NCBI RefSeq assembly: GCF_030463565.1
Contig: NC_134649.1
Span: 39,643,044 to 39,707,043 of the forward strand
Direction of reading: 5' to 3'
Length of the DNA stretch: 64,000 nucleotides
From: Pelecanus crispus
Lineage: Eukaryota; Chordata; Aves; Pelecaniformes; Pelecanidae
Below, piece by piece: positions 1 through 11,800 of this stretch (position 1 is its first letter; every line of letters begins with the position of its first letter). The position numbers and the translations under genes were made by a program. The notes under the pieces are model-generated. The model worked only from the letters and a program-made list of their open reading frames with translations, ran no database searches and was not told the origin of the DNA.

Positions 1-2448
1 AAACAAAACAAACCCCCACACTTTTCCTACTTCCTCATCAGCTCCTGCCAGTGCTGTCAGTCACTGTCCTGTAATACTTTCCCTTAGGGATAGGATGGGA
101 GAAGGTCTCATCTTCCTGAGTCAGGATCTAGTCTCAGTTGGTGATAGGTAGTCTAATGATGCTAATGATTTACCCATCTGTTATGTGACCCTAACTGGTG
201 AAACCTGAAAACCATAAATTAGATGGGAATAAAGACGGACCCAGAAGTTGCAGAAATATAAGAAATTTAAGGTGAAAACTTCACAGGTAGATCCTACATA
301 CAGAGATATTACAGTAAAATCAGAAACCTGGATTCAGGCCAACCCAGATGTTGGCAACCTCTTACTTCTTGTGGCTCAGAACTTTCTGCAGTAAAGGAAG
401 CATGTGTTTCCCCTCCTTATCCCCAAATCTATGATATCTATTTTTTTCAGTGACAGACGGAACTAAGTGTCTCCTCTTTTAGGGTGATGTAGTCACCCCT
501 GCAAAAATATGGGCAAAAATAATTCAAGTTGAGCAGCAACAAATCAGAACTTGCCTTTGAAACTGTCAGTGCTAATGAGCACTTCATTGTTACACCTGCT
601 CTCCAGAACTGACAGCAAAATCCCTGGGTTTGCTCCCAAAGTCAAGACTGCTTTGTGGCAAACAGGCAAGCCTGCTGCCATCCGCCAACCAGCTCATTGT
701 GTTGAGTACATTGCCCATGACAGCACGCTTATTTTCTGTCCTTAGGCTATTGTGCTAGTGTCCCTTGAAAACAACGGACTGAGATCTGTCTACAGCAGAG
801 TGTAATAATATTATTAAAAATACTGGCATAAAGAACACAGGGGCATGGTGAAAAAAATAACTATGTAGTAAGCAGATTGTAAGAGAAATGCCCTTGAAAC
901 AAAATTGCTCACCCTTTTTCTCGTACTATTTTCAAAAGATATTTTCTTTTCTTGAGCATCAAATATGAGGTTGCAGATGAAAGTGAATCTGTCCCTGCTA
1001 CACTTAACATTCTTCATAGTCATATACTTGCCCCTTCCCCTTGGAAAATGATGTGTGGAATCAGAGTGTTCTTATCTGTGAGCTCATGAAGAAAAATAGT
1101 TTGATTAGAAGCAATGATGAGCAAACTTCAAAAGCTTTGGAGATCATGTTTGGTTCAGATAAGCATCCAAAAGGCTGGCCCCTGATCCAAGCTATCTAAA
1201 CACCTTGGGTGTCCAACATTTAACTGAAAATCTCTGTTAAAGCGGCTCTTAGCCACAAGATTTTTATTTCTGCCCTCTTCCAGATGGATGTAGTCATGCG
1301 TTTCCTTTTCAGTCTCTGCTACAAGCAAAAGCCAGGGCGTGCTGCTTTGTTAATACAAAAAGGAGCTGAAATATGAAGGCCTGGAGTTCAGCTCAGTTCT
1401 CATTTTAATCGAACTTGTTTGAGTATCAGAAATGAGTGGGTATGTTTATTGCTTGTATCTTACCTCTGCAGAGCTATTGGCACAAGGCTTGACCATCTCA
1501 GCTAGCCTCTGCCCTGATGGAGAGGAGTCAACTGTGTTGGCTTTGCACCACTATCTGTATGTTACTTTCCACCCCACTCCCTGATGCTGTCACATTGGGA
1601 ATATACCGGTGGTGTGGGATTATGACAATTTATTGTCTGCAAAGGCAGAGTGGCCCACAGGAGCTGTTTTACTGCCAAGTTGCCTTGAGTCGCCAGGCTG
1701 GTGTCAAACTAGCAATAGCATTAGAAAGATCTGGGTTTTTTTCCTCCTGTTTGCTCATCTCCAGCTACATGTAGAATACACCTAGTGAGTTTAGAGATCT
1801 TCTCCTATTATGTCCACTTCCTTACAACAAATCTGCTTATGTATTTGTACAAAAAATTTCATCAGCTTCCTTACACACATACAGTACGGCATGGTGAGAT
1901 GTGTCCCTTTGAACTCGCACTGAAGGAAATTTGTGGTCTGGAAGCAGAAATAAAAAAAATGTTTTAGGTCATCTGAACCACCTGCATAAGCCACATCTAG
2001 CCCCAGAGGAAACAGTAGTTTTGTGATATCTGTGTTCACAGGAAAGACAACGTAGGCAATAGCTATCACTTTTTACATCGTCCATCCTAGTGAATCTTCT
2101 TGCAAAACACTTCAAAAGTGAATCACCTGCAAACCCCTACACACAATGGAGGCTTCCTGCCACTGCTTCAAAACCCTGTATGGTCAAGATTTGTGTAGTA
2201 GGGAAGAACTGACTTTCACACACAAATGGGTCCCAGTTGTACTTGTTTTGATGTGCTTAATGAGTTAAAAAGAAACAAAAATAATACTGCAAATGTAGGC
2301 TGACAATGCAATGTTTACCAGTTCTGACTTAAAACTACTGAGCGTAAGGAAGAGGGCACGAGTTTATCAGCCTTGCAAAAAAAATGTCACTTAACCAGAT
2401 TGACCCCTGGGCACATAATCTCAGTCACCTCTTACCGTATCTCCATAG
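1..2448 (+). other. Intron of the netrin-4-like gene (5' part outside the window)
   Basis: This stretch lies upstream of the first recognisable exon of the netrin-4-like gene. That exon starts in mid-codon, so the gene must continue to the left. I looked for the cysteine-rich second laminin EGF exon that should come before it and found nothing similar in either strand. The open frames here are short and have no recognisable domain. It begins with an A/C-rich tract at 1-17. Otherwise it looks like ordinary AT-rich intron. Confidence 0.6.
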
Positions 2449-5400
2449 CTTGCGCCTGCCAGCCAATGGGTTCAGCCAACGCAACTTTCAGCAGAAGCTG
2501 GCGATGCCACCCCAAGACTGGATTCTGCTACTGCAAGCCAGGTGTGGCGGGCCCCAACTGCGATAGATGTCTCATGGGCTACTGGGGCTTTGGAGAAAAT
2601 GGCTGTCGCCCTTGTGACTGTGCCAGAGACTGCGACCAGCATACTGGAAACTGTTTCAATGGGTAAAGAAGCCCTCCTTTGGGTTCACTTTGAGATGGGA
2701 TTCTGTGAAATGAAACAAAGATTAACTGAAATACTGCAGCAATGGCAGTACTTCGAGGATGCTGTAGGGTGCACAATCATTTGAAAAGGTGGCTGTAAAT
2801 CATAAAAGGTTTCTTAGATTCCATTTGGTGGCTGGCACACTTTTAAGTCCATTGTAGTATCCAAGGCAATCTTGAAATGATGACTTTTTGCAGTAATAAC
2901 AGGCAACTCCACAACCCCATGCAAATATGTACAGCATCTTCAAATACACCTGTTTGCCTTGGGAATAGATGGAAGAGTCTGGAGAGCTTGCCTCTCATCT
3001 GTGCCCAGGGTAAACTGAATTACAAGGTCTCCCTCTTCTTTCCAGAGGGCAGGCATCTGTACCCCAAACATGCACTAATCAGTACAGAAATCCTATGATT
3101 TTCTGAGTCACTGCAGTTTTATGGGTCCTGCAGGTGTCCTCAGTTCCTAGTGACACCAACAAGTGGTCACTAACTTCGAGTTACTTAATTCATTAAAAAA
3201 AAAACCAAACAAAAGCAAAAAAGGCCCAATACATAATTACTTTTAAAAATGCTAAGTCAGCAGTGGTAAGGCCTAAATAAAAGCCTGGCTCTTGTGATCT
3301 CTCTATATGGTATGAAGTCTTGCTCTTATTTGCACTCCCAACCTGAAGAAAGCAAGCTCACCTGTCTGGATACAGCCACATGCTACAAACACCTGCTTCC
3401 CACCCATCTCCTGTCCTAACTGAGTCTTCTGTTTTATATGTCCCCCCAGCTATGACAATGAGCCATTCTTTAACATCCCCATTGGGGGACGAATTCCTGA
3501 CCTTGTGCAAACACCGACCAATGAGAGCGAAGAGGAGTGGAAATGGAATGACCATGAGCAGGGATTTTCTGCACTGAGGCACCCAGGTACAGCCCTGAGT
3601 CCGGGAACATTTAGTAACTTCACTCCGTGCCAGTTCTTTCTTCTCTCCACTCTGACTTGAATTCCCCCATTCATCTCTAGCTTGTCTGTCCCCCATCTGC
3701 TGGCAACATCTGCTAATCTGACCTATATAGGTTATCATTACACTTGCATTGTTATTTTCCAAACCAACTCTACTATCCAACTTTGGTTTTGGAAATTGGT
3801 AAGTCATGAATAAGACTGTGTGGAAAAAATACTCTCCCTTTGTTGTTGTAATTATACTCATAATGCTTATGATTTTACACAGCTCCTTCTCATGCATTCA
3901 GTTGCTGTTCAGAACTTCAAATGCTATTTGTAAAAAGATCATGTCAGCCATCACTGAAATGCACCACCTCTGGGGTGGAATGCAAGTTTTAAGAGTAAGA
4001 TACTCCTCATAGCACAACAGCTCAGGAGAGAAAGTACAGTATACTGTATCCAGCTAAAGTTACAAAGTAAGTAGATTTCTAGAATGAGGTGGAGGCTTTA
4101 ATACTTAAATAGTTCGCAGTTTTGCTTGCCATGCATGAAGGTCGGCACTTACCAGCTATCAATGGCTTTGTAGGACGCAGAGGTAATAGTGCCACCTATT
4201 GCATATCTTGACTTTTCTGAGAGGGATATTACCTTAATACCAGCAAGGATCAGCATTTCTTACCTTATGGGATCGAACAAGGGTATTATTATTTACATGA
4301 TTTACACCTGGATCTCATTCTTACAAATCTCTATTAGTATCAGTTTATTAACTGTACAATAGACCCCATGAGGGCTGCATTTTACTTGACAGTACTGATC
4401 ACATTTCAGAACAATTATTGTATCATCTAACCAGAAACAGATTTACAAATAACTGAGCTCACTCTCAAACTTACTCTTAAGGTCCGTCTAGATTATGGGA
4501 GCTATATACATGTAACTATAAAACTGAGTATCATTTACTTTTCTCTCTCATGTCCTGGCTCTTCTCCAACCCTTTGTGTTCTGCGGTTCCCCTGCTAGAA
4601 AAGTGTGTGTGCAAAGAAAAGGTGCTTGGAAGTGTCACTGACTTCTGCCAAATGAAATATGCTTATGGTAAGTGGGTGACATGCCCTCCAGGTATGATAA
4701 TTTCACAATGTTCTCTCTATGCTTGTTGTTAGTCGATAGCTATGAAAACTGACAGGACTGGCTAAGTCATGAAATAAGAGGTAGGATTTCTTCCATCTTC
4801 TTTTTCTAGTGACACATCCAACTTCTCATCAGAATTGAATAGCATTTTCCATGCAAGGCTCTGCGGTATCTCCTTTCCACCCAGTTAGCTTTCCTCTTTA
4901 CAGCAGGAGGATTGCTAGAATTGTAACTCAGTGGAATGGTTGGCCTCTGCATCAAGAATAAATGACAAAAACCTTGCATCTAAACTGCCATTGTTTTTGC
5001 ACTCATTATGCAGGTTCAAATGGCCATGCTTGTTTATCAAGAATGTATTTAATACTGTGGTTTATGAACACCTGGTTCATGCCACCACATGAAGCAAGAA
5101 AGGAAAGCTCTGGGATCCAAAGGTTTGATGTGCTTGTGTCATGACACAACAAAGCCTGCTTGCGGGGCCGATCTAGATGAGACTACCCTGCCAAAAAGTT
5201 ATGGGATCCTATTAAATTAAAGGAACAGAAATTTATTGTGGCAACCAGATGTTGGGCCATGAAACAAAAATGCTTTTTCTGGTTTGTTGTGCATCATGGA
5301 ATTTTAGCCACGTAACATGCCTGCAGTCTGACGGGAAACTTCCTGACCTCTTTCCTGTAGAGCAGACAGTCCCTTCCCATAGGACAAAATTTTTGAGAAG

Positions 5401-8400
5401 CCAGTGTTAAAGCTCAACACAAGTTTTCAAACTGCAAAATATAAAGCCTAGAATCAGTGCAGACTCTTAGCTGCTCTTTTTTCCACCCTTCCTATGTATA
5501 CATACAAGTGCTTTCCTACAATTTCCAAGTGTTTTGACACTAGCCCATTAAAAAGTAGTTGCTAAATAACATGGTGAAAGGATCGGTTAACTACTTCAAT
5601 AGAAACATAGAAAAACCTAGTTTTTCTTCTCCAAATTTATTTAAAAGAACCATGACTGAAGTGGACAAGCATTGGAACACACTTTCTGTACAAATGCAGT
5701 ATTTTTTCATGTTGGTCTCTGTCTTGGTATGTTTTCTGGCAGTGATAAAAGCAAGAATCCTATCAGCTCATGACAAAGGGACCCATGCCGAAGTTGTTGT
5801 GAAAGTGAAGAAGGTCCTGAAATCAGGCAAAGTAAAAATTGCTCGGAGCAACAGAAGCATTTACCCAGAATCCTGGACCAACAGGGGATGTACATGTCCC
5901 ATTCTCAATCCCGGTAAGGACAAAATGCTTACCAGGTATTTTCTTTCCCTGTAAACAGTGGTGACAATTCATTGTGAACGTTAGCTATGGCTACTCAACA
6001 CTCCATATCAGTCTTTCCAGGGCAGAGTCCTTTGATTCATCCACACCAAAGAGGGAGTCAATAGACAGCTGCAGTAAAAAGCATTTTCTTATCAGAGAAC
6101 AACGTTTTACCAAAAACCCCAAACCACCCTGGAAATGCTTTACTTTCAGTAACTTTATTTGATCTTTCAGAATATTTGTGACTAGAAGAATGTTCTAGTG
6201 CATTCACTGGTTTGTTCCATCAAAGCCTAAAGCTGACAACTTGAAGCATATTGGAAACCAATCATGGGTGAGGAACATAAAACCAAATGAATTTAATTTC
6301 AAACCAATTAAGACAGGAAAATCTTTAATAATTAGAAAAATCATGTTTTAAGTAATCAAAGACCCTGTTTTTATAACCAGTTTAGGACAGGTCTCTAGGT
6401 TTGCTCCCTAATGACATTCTAACACAGTGATCCATGTTTCTTCACTTTTAATTACGGGAATTTCCCTGCAGCAGTGGAGTGGAGAAGTAGGGTAGTGGAA
6501 AGCAGCAACCTTCTCCCCAGCTCTGCTGCAGGCAGAAACATCACACTATAGTCCCAAAGCTCCACCCTAGTGCTGAGTAGTGTTATCAGTCGCTGAGCAG
6601 ACACATTCCTCAATTCAACCTTCCCTATTGTTGCTTTTCCTGCAATACAACTTAGTGGGCCACAGAGAGAAATATGTTTACTTGAACAACAGCTGAAAAT
6701 CTCTGAATGCTACAGATTTGAGCCTGGACTATTTTTTTCAAGTAGAATCATTTAGGTTGGAAAAGACCTTTAAGATCATAGAGTCCAACTGTAAACCTAA
6801 CACTGCCAAGTCCACCACTAAACCATGTCCCTAAGTGCCTAAGTAGATGCTAGGTGTCTAATTCTCACAGATTTTGATTACACACAGCTTTCCTTCACAT
6901 CACTGGAAGTTCCAAGTCTTTGAGACCATGTCCTGGGATCAAATCCCAATAAGACAAAGACTTTGAGTGTCATTAGGGTGACCGGTAGTGTATGCTGGGG
7001 ATCACGTTTCATTATTCAACCTTACACTGCAGAAAATGGTGACTTGCCATCATTCTAAAAGCAGCACCTGATAGAAAAATTACCCCATTATTTTTCCTCT
7101 CAATAGATTAAAAACATATCCACTGAGTGAAAGGAATTCCTTGTGCTTCACTTAAAACATAAGGTTTAATCTAACCTTTAAGATAAGTTCTCAGCTGAAA
7201 TTAGCAACATACAAGAGTGAGCTGTTTTGGAAAGGCTGTGTCAAATCAAGCTCTGTATGGATTTTTCCTGTTATGGTGAAATGAGCTGTACTGTCTCAGA
7301 AACAAATTTTGTTATCTGTATCAAGTGAAAGACTGCATCTGAATTTGCACTGAAATGTAATATGGACCTTGAGCTCTTTTTTGGGGGTAGTTCTTGAATT
7401 TGCACATAAAATTTTTGACTTGATGTAGTCCAAATGAATAAGGTGTTTTCCTTTACTTAAACTCCAGTGGCACAGTTGTGCATAATTAAGTATTTACCAG
7501 TGCTCCCTATGAAACTGTGGGAGCCCTGAATCAGACATGAATAAAACATATTGCTTAAAGATGATGAGAGTACCTCTGATCCCGTGCAGATATTTGAACA
7601 TGGAAAATATCACAGGACATTTTTCTCCTTTGTACCTCTCTAGCTTTACTTCGCACCTCTTCAGAAACAGAGGGCTTAAGACATACAGCTCAGAAATGTA
7701 GATGTTAGAGATACAGGTGTTATGCCATTGCCTCTTCATATAAATTAAAGCTATGGACAGTGTCCCCATCGCTGCAGTTCTGCAGATTTCAACATATTGT
7801 TTGACTGAACCCCTACCCCAAGATCACAGTATGTCCTGACTCATGGTGGAAACCTTACTTTTTCCTCTCTTCTTGGGGATTTTACACCTTCCTTTCTATA
7901 CAAGCATCAGCAGTTGCTTCCCAGCACACAACTTTGATGGAGGGCATTAGCATCAGGAGGGGACAAAGGCATAAGTAGCAGCCGGCAGAACCTCACGCAT
8001 AGCTTGCCATGGGTGCACCTCTGTTTCTCTAAATTCTGATCAATGAGGGAATTTTACTTACTACAGTTAATACAACACAGAATGGTTATATATCTACTAA
8101 GGCTGTGGCATGATTATTAGTAGTACTTGTTTCTTGTCTCAGTGTGTAGTTACCTACTTTTTTGTTCACAGACCTCTTTTTTGAGGCTCTGCTACCTGTA
8201 TCTTAAGGTTATAATCTAGGAAGCCTGGCTTACTATTTTCATATATAATACCAGCTTCCACAGCTGTTCAGATTGAATTCTGCTACTCATCATACCTACA
8301 CAAGCCAGGAGTAATGCTACTGAAGCACATGGAGTTACAATGGCTTGAAACAAAGGTCAGACAGATCAGAGTCAAACCTGTTCATCTGCACATGGAGGTG

Positions 8401-8826
8401 TTGAATTTGTAAGTGGTAAGGCCACTGGAACTAAATCAATTCGTAGTTGTAAGTCCTGACCATAATCATATGGCAACATTGAACCTGTGGGCCCAGGAGT
8501 CAGCAGTGACAATACGCATGTGAAAGCATGTTTACACATAAGATGGCACATGCATAAACTGGATGAAGCTGGCTAAAGATGCTACATGCCAGATGCTTAT
8601 GAAATAGAGAAATTCTGCATTTAGAAGAAAACAGACCTATTTATTGACTGAAGTTTTTCCTTTTTTTTTTTTTTTTTTTTTTAAATTAGGTACTGACTAT
8701 CTTATAGCAGGCCAGGAGGACTCTAGGACCAGCAAACTCCTTGTGAACATGAACAGCCTCGTGAAACCCTGGAAAGCATATTTGGGAAAACAAGTATCAG
8801 ATATTCTTCGAACTGGGTGCAAATAA
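2449..8826 (+). CDS. Netrin-4-like (beta-netrin paralogue), last five coding exons
   Basis: Secreted basement-membrane protein of the laminin/netrin family; netrin-4 binds laminin gamma chains and acts in vessel and axon growth. Coding exons are 2449-2662, 3450-3586, 4599-4667, 5743-5913 and 8690-8826, all GT-AG with matching phases, giving 241 visible residues. Residues 1-54 form a laminin-type EGF module with its eight cysteines (CACQPMGSA ... CYCKPGVAG ... GYWGFGENGCRPC). Residues 55-117 are an acidic linker (EEEWKWNDHEQGFSAL). From about 118 comes a C345C/NTR domain with six cysteines (KCVCK, FCQMKY, RGCTCPILNPG) and the netrin-4-style ending CK-stop. By eye it matches about two thirds of the human NTN4 C-terminus as I remember it, too low for a clear avian NTN4 orthologue, so I call it a paralogue and give no symbol. 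The laminin N-terminal domain and earlier EGF modules lie outside. It ends tail-to-tail with CHCHD4. Confidence 0.88.
5914..8689 (+). other. Last intron of the netrin-4-like gene
   Basis: A 2.8-kb GT-AG intron between the two halves of the C345C domain. It contains one CR1 tail (6743-6846). It ends in a very long polypyrimidine tract (about 22 consecutive T from 8661) just before the AAATTAG acceptor. The other introns of the gene (2663-3449, 3587-4598, 4668-5742) hold nothing I recognise. Confidence 0.7.
6743..6846 (-). mobile_element. CR1 LINE 3' end fragment, antisense
   Basis: The sequence AGAATCATTTAGGTTGGAAA followed by GACCTTTAAGATCAT and GTCCAAC is the reverse complement of the conserved 3' terminus of avian CR1 retrotransposons. 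The copy is severely 5'-truncated, as almost all CR1 copies are. It resembles the copy at 41485-41578 and runs further, to ...AAACCATGTCCCTAAGTGCC. The right border is approximate. Confidence 0.75.
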
Positions 8827-11800
8827 TTCCTGCTTCAGAAGTTACAGTGCTGAACTTTGCCTTTTAGTAACACTGCAGTGAAAGGTGTAGTTAGTTCATG
8901 CGTTCCCATTCAACATGCTCCTAGCTGAAGTGATGAAAGCAAACTTGCCATCCTTTCTCCTTTCACGTGCTTAGACAAGAAACTTGGGACATGACTACTT
9001 TTTTCAAAAAACCACACAGCCTTATACAAAATTAACTAGTGCATAGGTTACAAGTCAGTTCTTAATTTGAGCCTGATTCCATGCAGCCAGAGAACCATTT
9101 TACAAGGCAAAACTAAAGATACAGATTAGTGTTTCCATACTTCAGGTTATTAATATGTATAAGCTGCTTACATAACACATTCATTACTTGGGTGTAGTTT
9201 TCTTTATAAGTGACCACTAACAGGCAGCAATTTCTTTCAGCTTTACAAGTGGCATAATACTAGACAAGCATGTTAGGTAATACTTATTTAAAAGAGCTCA
9301 GACTGATTTAACATCAGGCTGCAATTATGCCAATATAATGGGTTGCTTTCTAGAAGGCAATATTATCCCACTGCCGAACAGAACAAACTAACATGCAACT
9401 TATCTTGGGACGAGGTCCTTTATAGATGCACATTGGTATCATCAATGCTTAGTGCTGAGGTCTGCTGCAGAAAGCACCTTGGCTCAAACTTGGTTCCAAA
9501 TCCAACCCTTGCTATCTAAGGTCATTTTGCTCTTTGCTGTAGTACTTCAGTCTGTAATACCACAAAGGTTTCATAGCAATTACCACTAAAAAACCTTTTC
9601 CTAGGAATAAGCCAAAACATGTGAGGAACTAGTAGCTGCTCTAATGTTGAGACTAACACTACAACAGCTAGAAGGTAGAAGCAGGAGGAGGTAAATGGAT
9701 TGGCTGGACTGTGTATTAAATGAGGTAGCTATAGTTACTGTGAGAGCAACCTGACTATTCAAACTGTGCTCAAGACCACTGGCATTTGATTGCACTTAGC
9801 ACTTTCATTCTGCTTTATTTCTCTTGGTCACACTTCAGGTTAAGATACTGAAGCTAGGCTTCCTTCCCATTGTGCCCGAGGATTATTTTCCTCTCCACAG
9901 AAGTATAGGAGGGACAATATCTGCACTCTAGGTAAAAACAGTTCTGTTCTGCAAAAGCATTCTTTCTAAATCAACTTTACCCTACCCTATAGTAATTAAG
10001 AGGTAGCTACTTAAATCATTCCCTAACACAGTATTCTGAGGAAATTGTCATTAAGACATGTCCCCTGTTTAAGGACTCATGATCAAATGAAGCTCGTTTA
10101 AGCACATTCCCTCATCACGTATAATGAGTCAGTCTATTCTTTCAGGGGGTTACGAGAAAAAGCATACACACATGCTACTTTTGCATATTTCTATTCCACG
10201 TCTGTAATTTTTTTCATGCTCTCAGGAAAGAGGAGATATCTTCATTTAGTACTGTCTGACTGGCACTTGGAGTATCTAGAAAAACCTAATGCTAATGCAG
10301 AAGGATGGAAGTCCCAGTGTCCAACTCACACCATCAGTTTGTTCTCTTTATCACTGGGAACCTGAAAAACCAGCTTCCTTCATTCCAATTGTTGCTGTTT
10401 TCCTTTTAACTTCATATTGGTTGATCAGCAGAAAAATCCTCAACTCATTTGGAAATGTATGACAGGCAGATATTTACAAAATAGAAGCCCCACTTTTCTC
10501 CCGACAGTGCATAAACAGTGTTTCTTCCTCCCCCCTTTTCAGAAAGTCTCCCCTCCTCCATTGCCATTGCTTTTCCTCTTTCACTTCATTATTCATTTGT
10601 TGTTACCTAAAGTGGTATCCAACAACGTGGCATCTCCAACAAGCCATTTAATTAATGCAATAAAACACTTTTTAACCAAGGAATCTGGCTTAATTTGAAA
10701 TGTCAGCTTACAGAAGTTAACAGCATAGCAACTGCTTTCTTTACTGTCTCCAGAAATCATCTCATAACAAAAAGATTGACTAGTTCTCTTTCAAATATCA
10801 ATAAAGACATGTACATGAATTTACAGTCTGTTCTCAAAGGGCCTCTCAGAATAAATGAAAATCAAGTACAGGTTTAGAACTAAGCAAGGAGCATGCTTTT
10901 CAACACAGGCCATTTTACCTGCAAGGGATCTTATTTAATGATGATCATATTCCACTTTTTTTTATTTATAGTCAGTACCATATTAAAGCAAACTCCCATA
11001 TTCCACCTTTTGTGCCAGATTGGTGATTTTGTGGGGAGGGTAAACATCTGCATAGTTCCCTTCTGAGGATGAAAGTTATTTTTTAACATGGTCATTTACA
11101 AGCATTTCTAGCTACGACTAGTAGAAGTAATATTTGGAACAAGAATATTGATACCCTGGTGTGTTCTCTTGGGGCCTACTACAATACAGTGATTAATGAC
11201 TACCAAATGCAAACACCATTGTACGCAAATAAGAAAGTCATCAGTATATGACACATTTCAGATATCTCAAAAGTAGGCGATACATACATATACTTCAGAG
11301 CAAAGTGTAAAGTGAGTGGGGGAACCCAAAAATATTCAGCTAATTTCTTCTCCTAATTTCCCATTCTTTTCGAATCTCTAATTTACTTGCAGGTACCTGT
11401 ATAGCTAAGTCTACTTCATTCCCTCCATTAGTTAGAAACATTGCACATTTTGTTCCAACTACTAGCTCTTGTTTAATGGTTTTGCTCTATAGAGTAGGAG
11501 GTATTCCATAAGCATGGAATTTAATTTGAAAATGAAAAACTAAAGCACATTAGGGTGAGTCAACACGGCAAGTTGACTTTTATTGGTATCACTACTTCTG
11601 CTAATCAGGTGTCTCCAAGTTCACAGAGAAGAAAAATAAAAGAATAAAGTTTCAACTCACACAGAGCTACCATGTGCAATCTTTGTTCTGCAGTGCTACA
11701 ATCCAGATAGCCTGTCTGAAAGTAAGTACCTAAATAGAAATGAACTGCACAGATAAAGTTAGAACAGCTATTGATTAAAGAAGAGATGAGAAAGTTTAAG

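Noticed and set aside
551-2069. Short open frames at the left end as earlier netrin exons
   Set aside because: None has the regular cysteine spacing of a laminin EGF module or similarity to the laminin N-terminal domain; the expected preceding exon was not found in the window.
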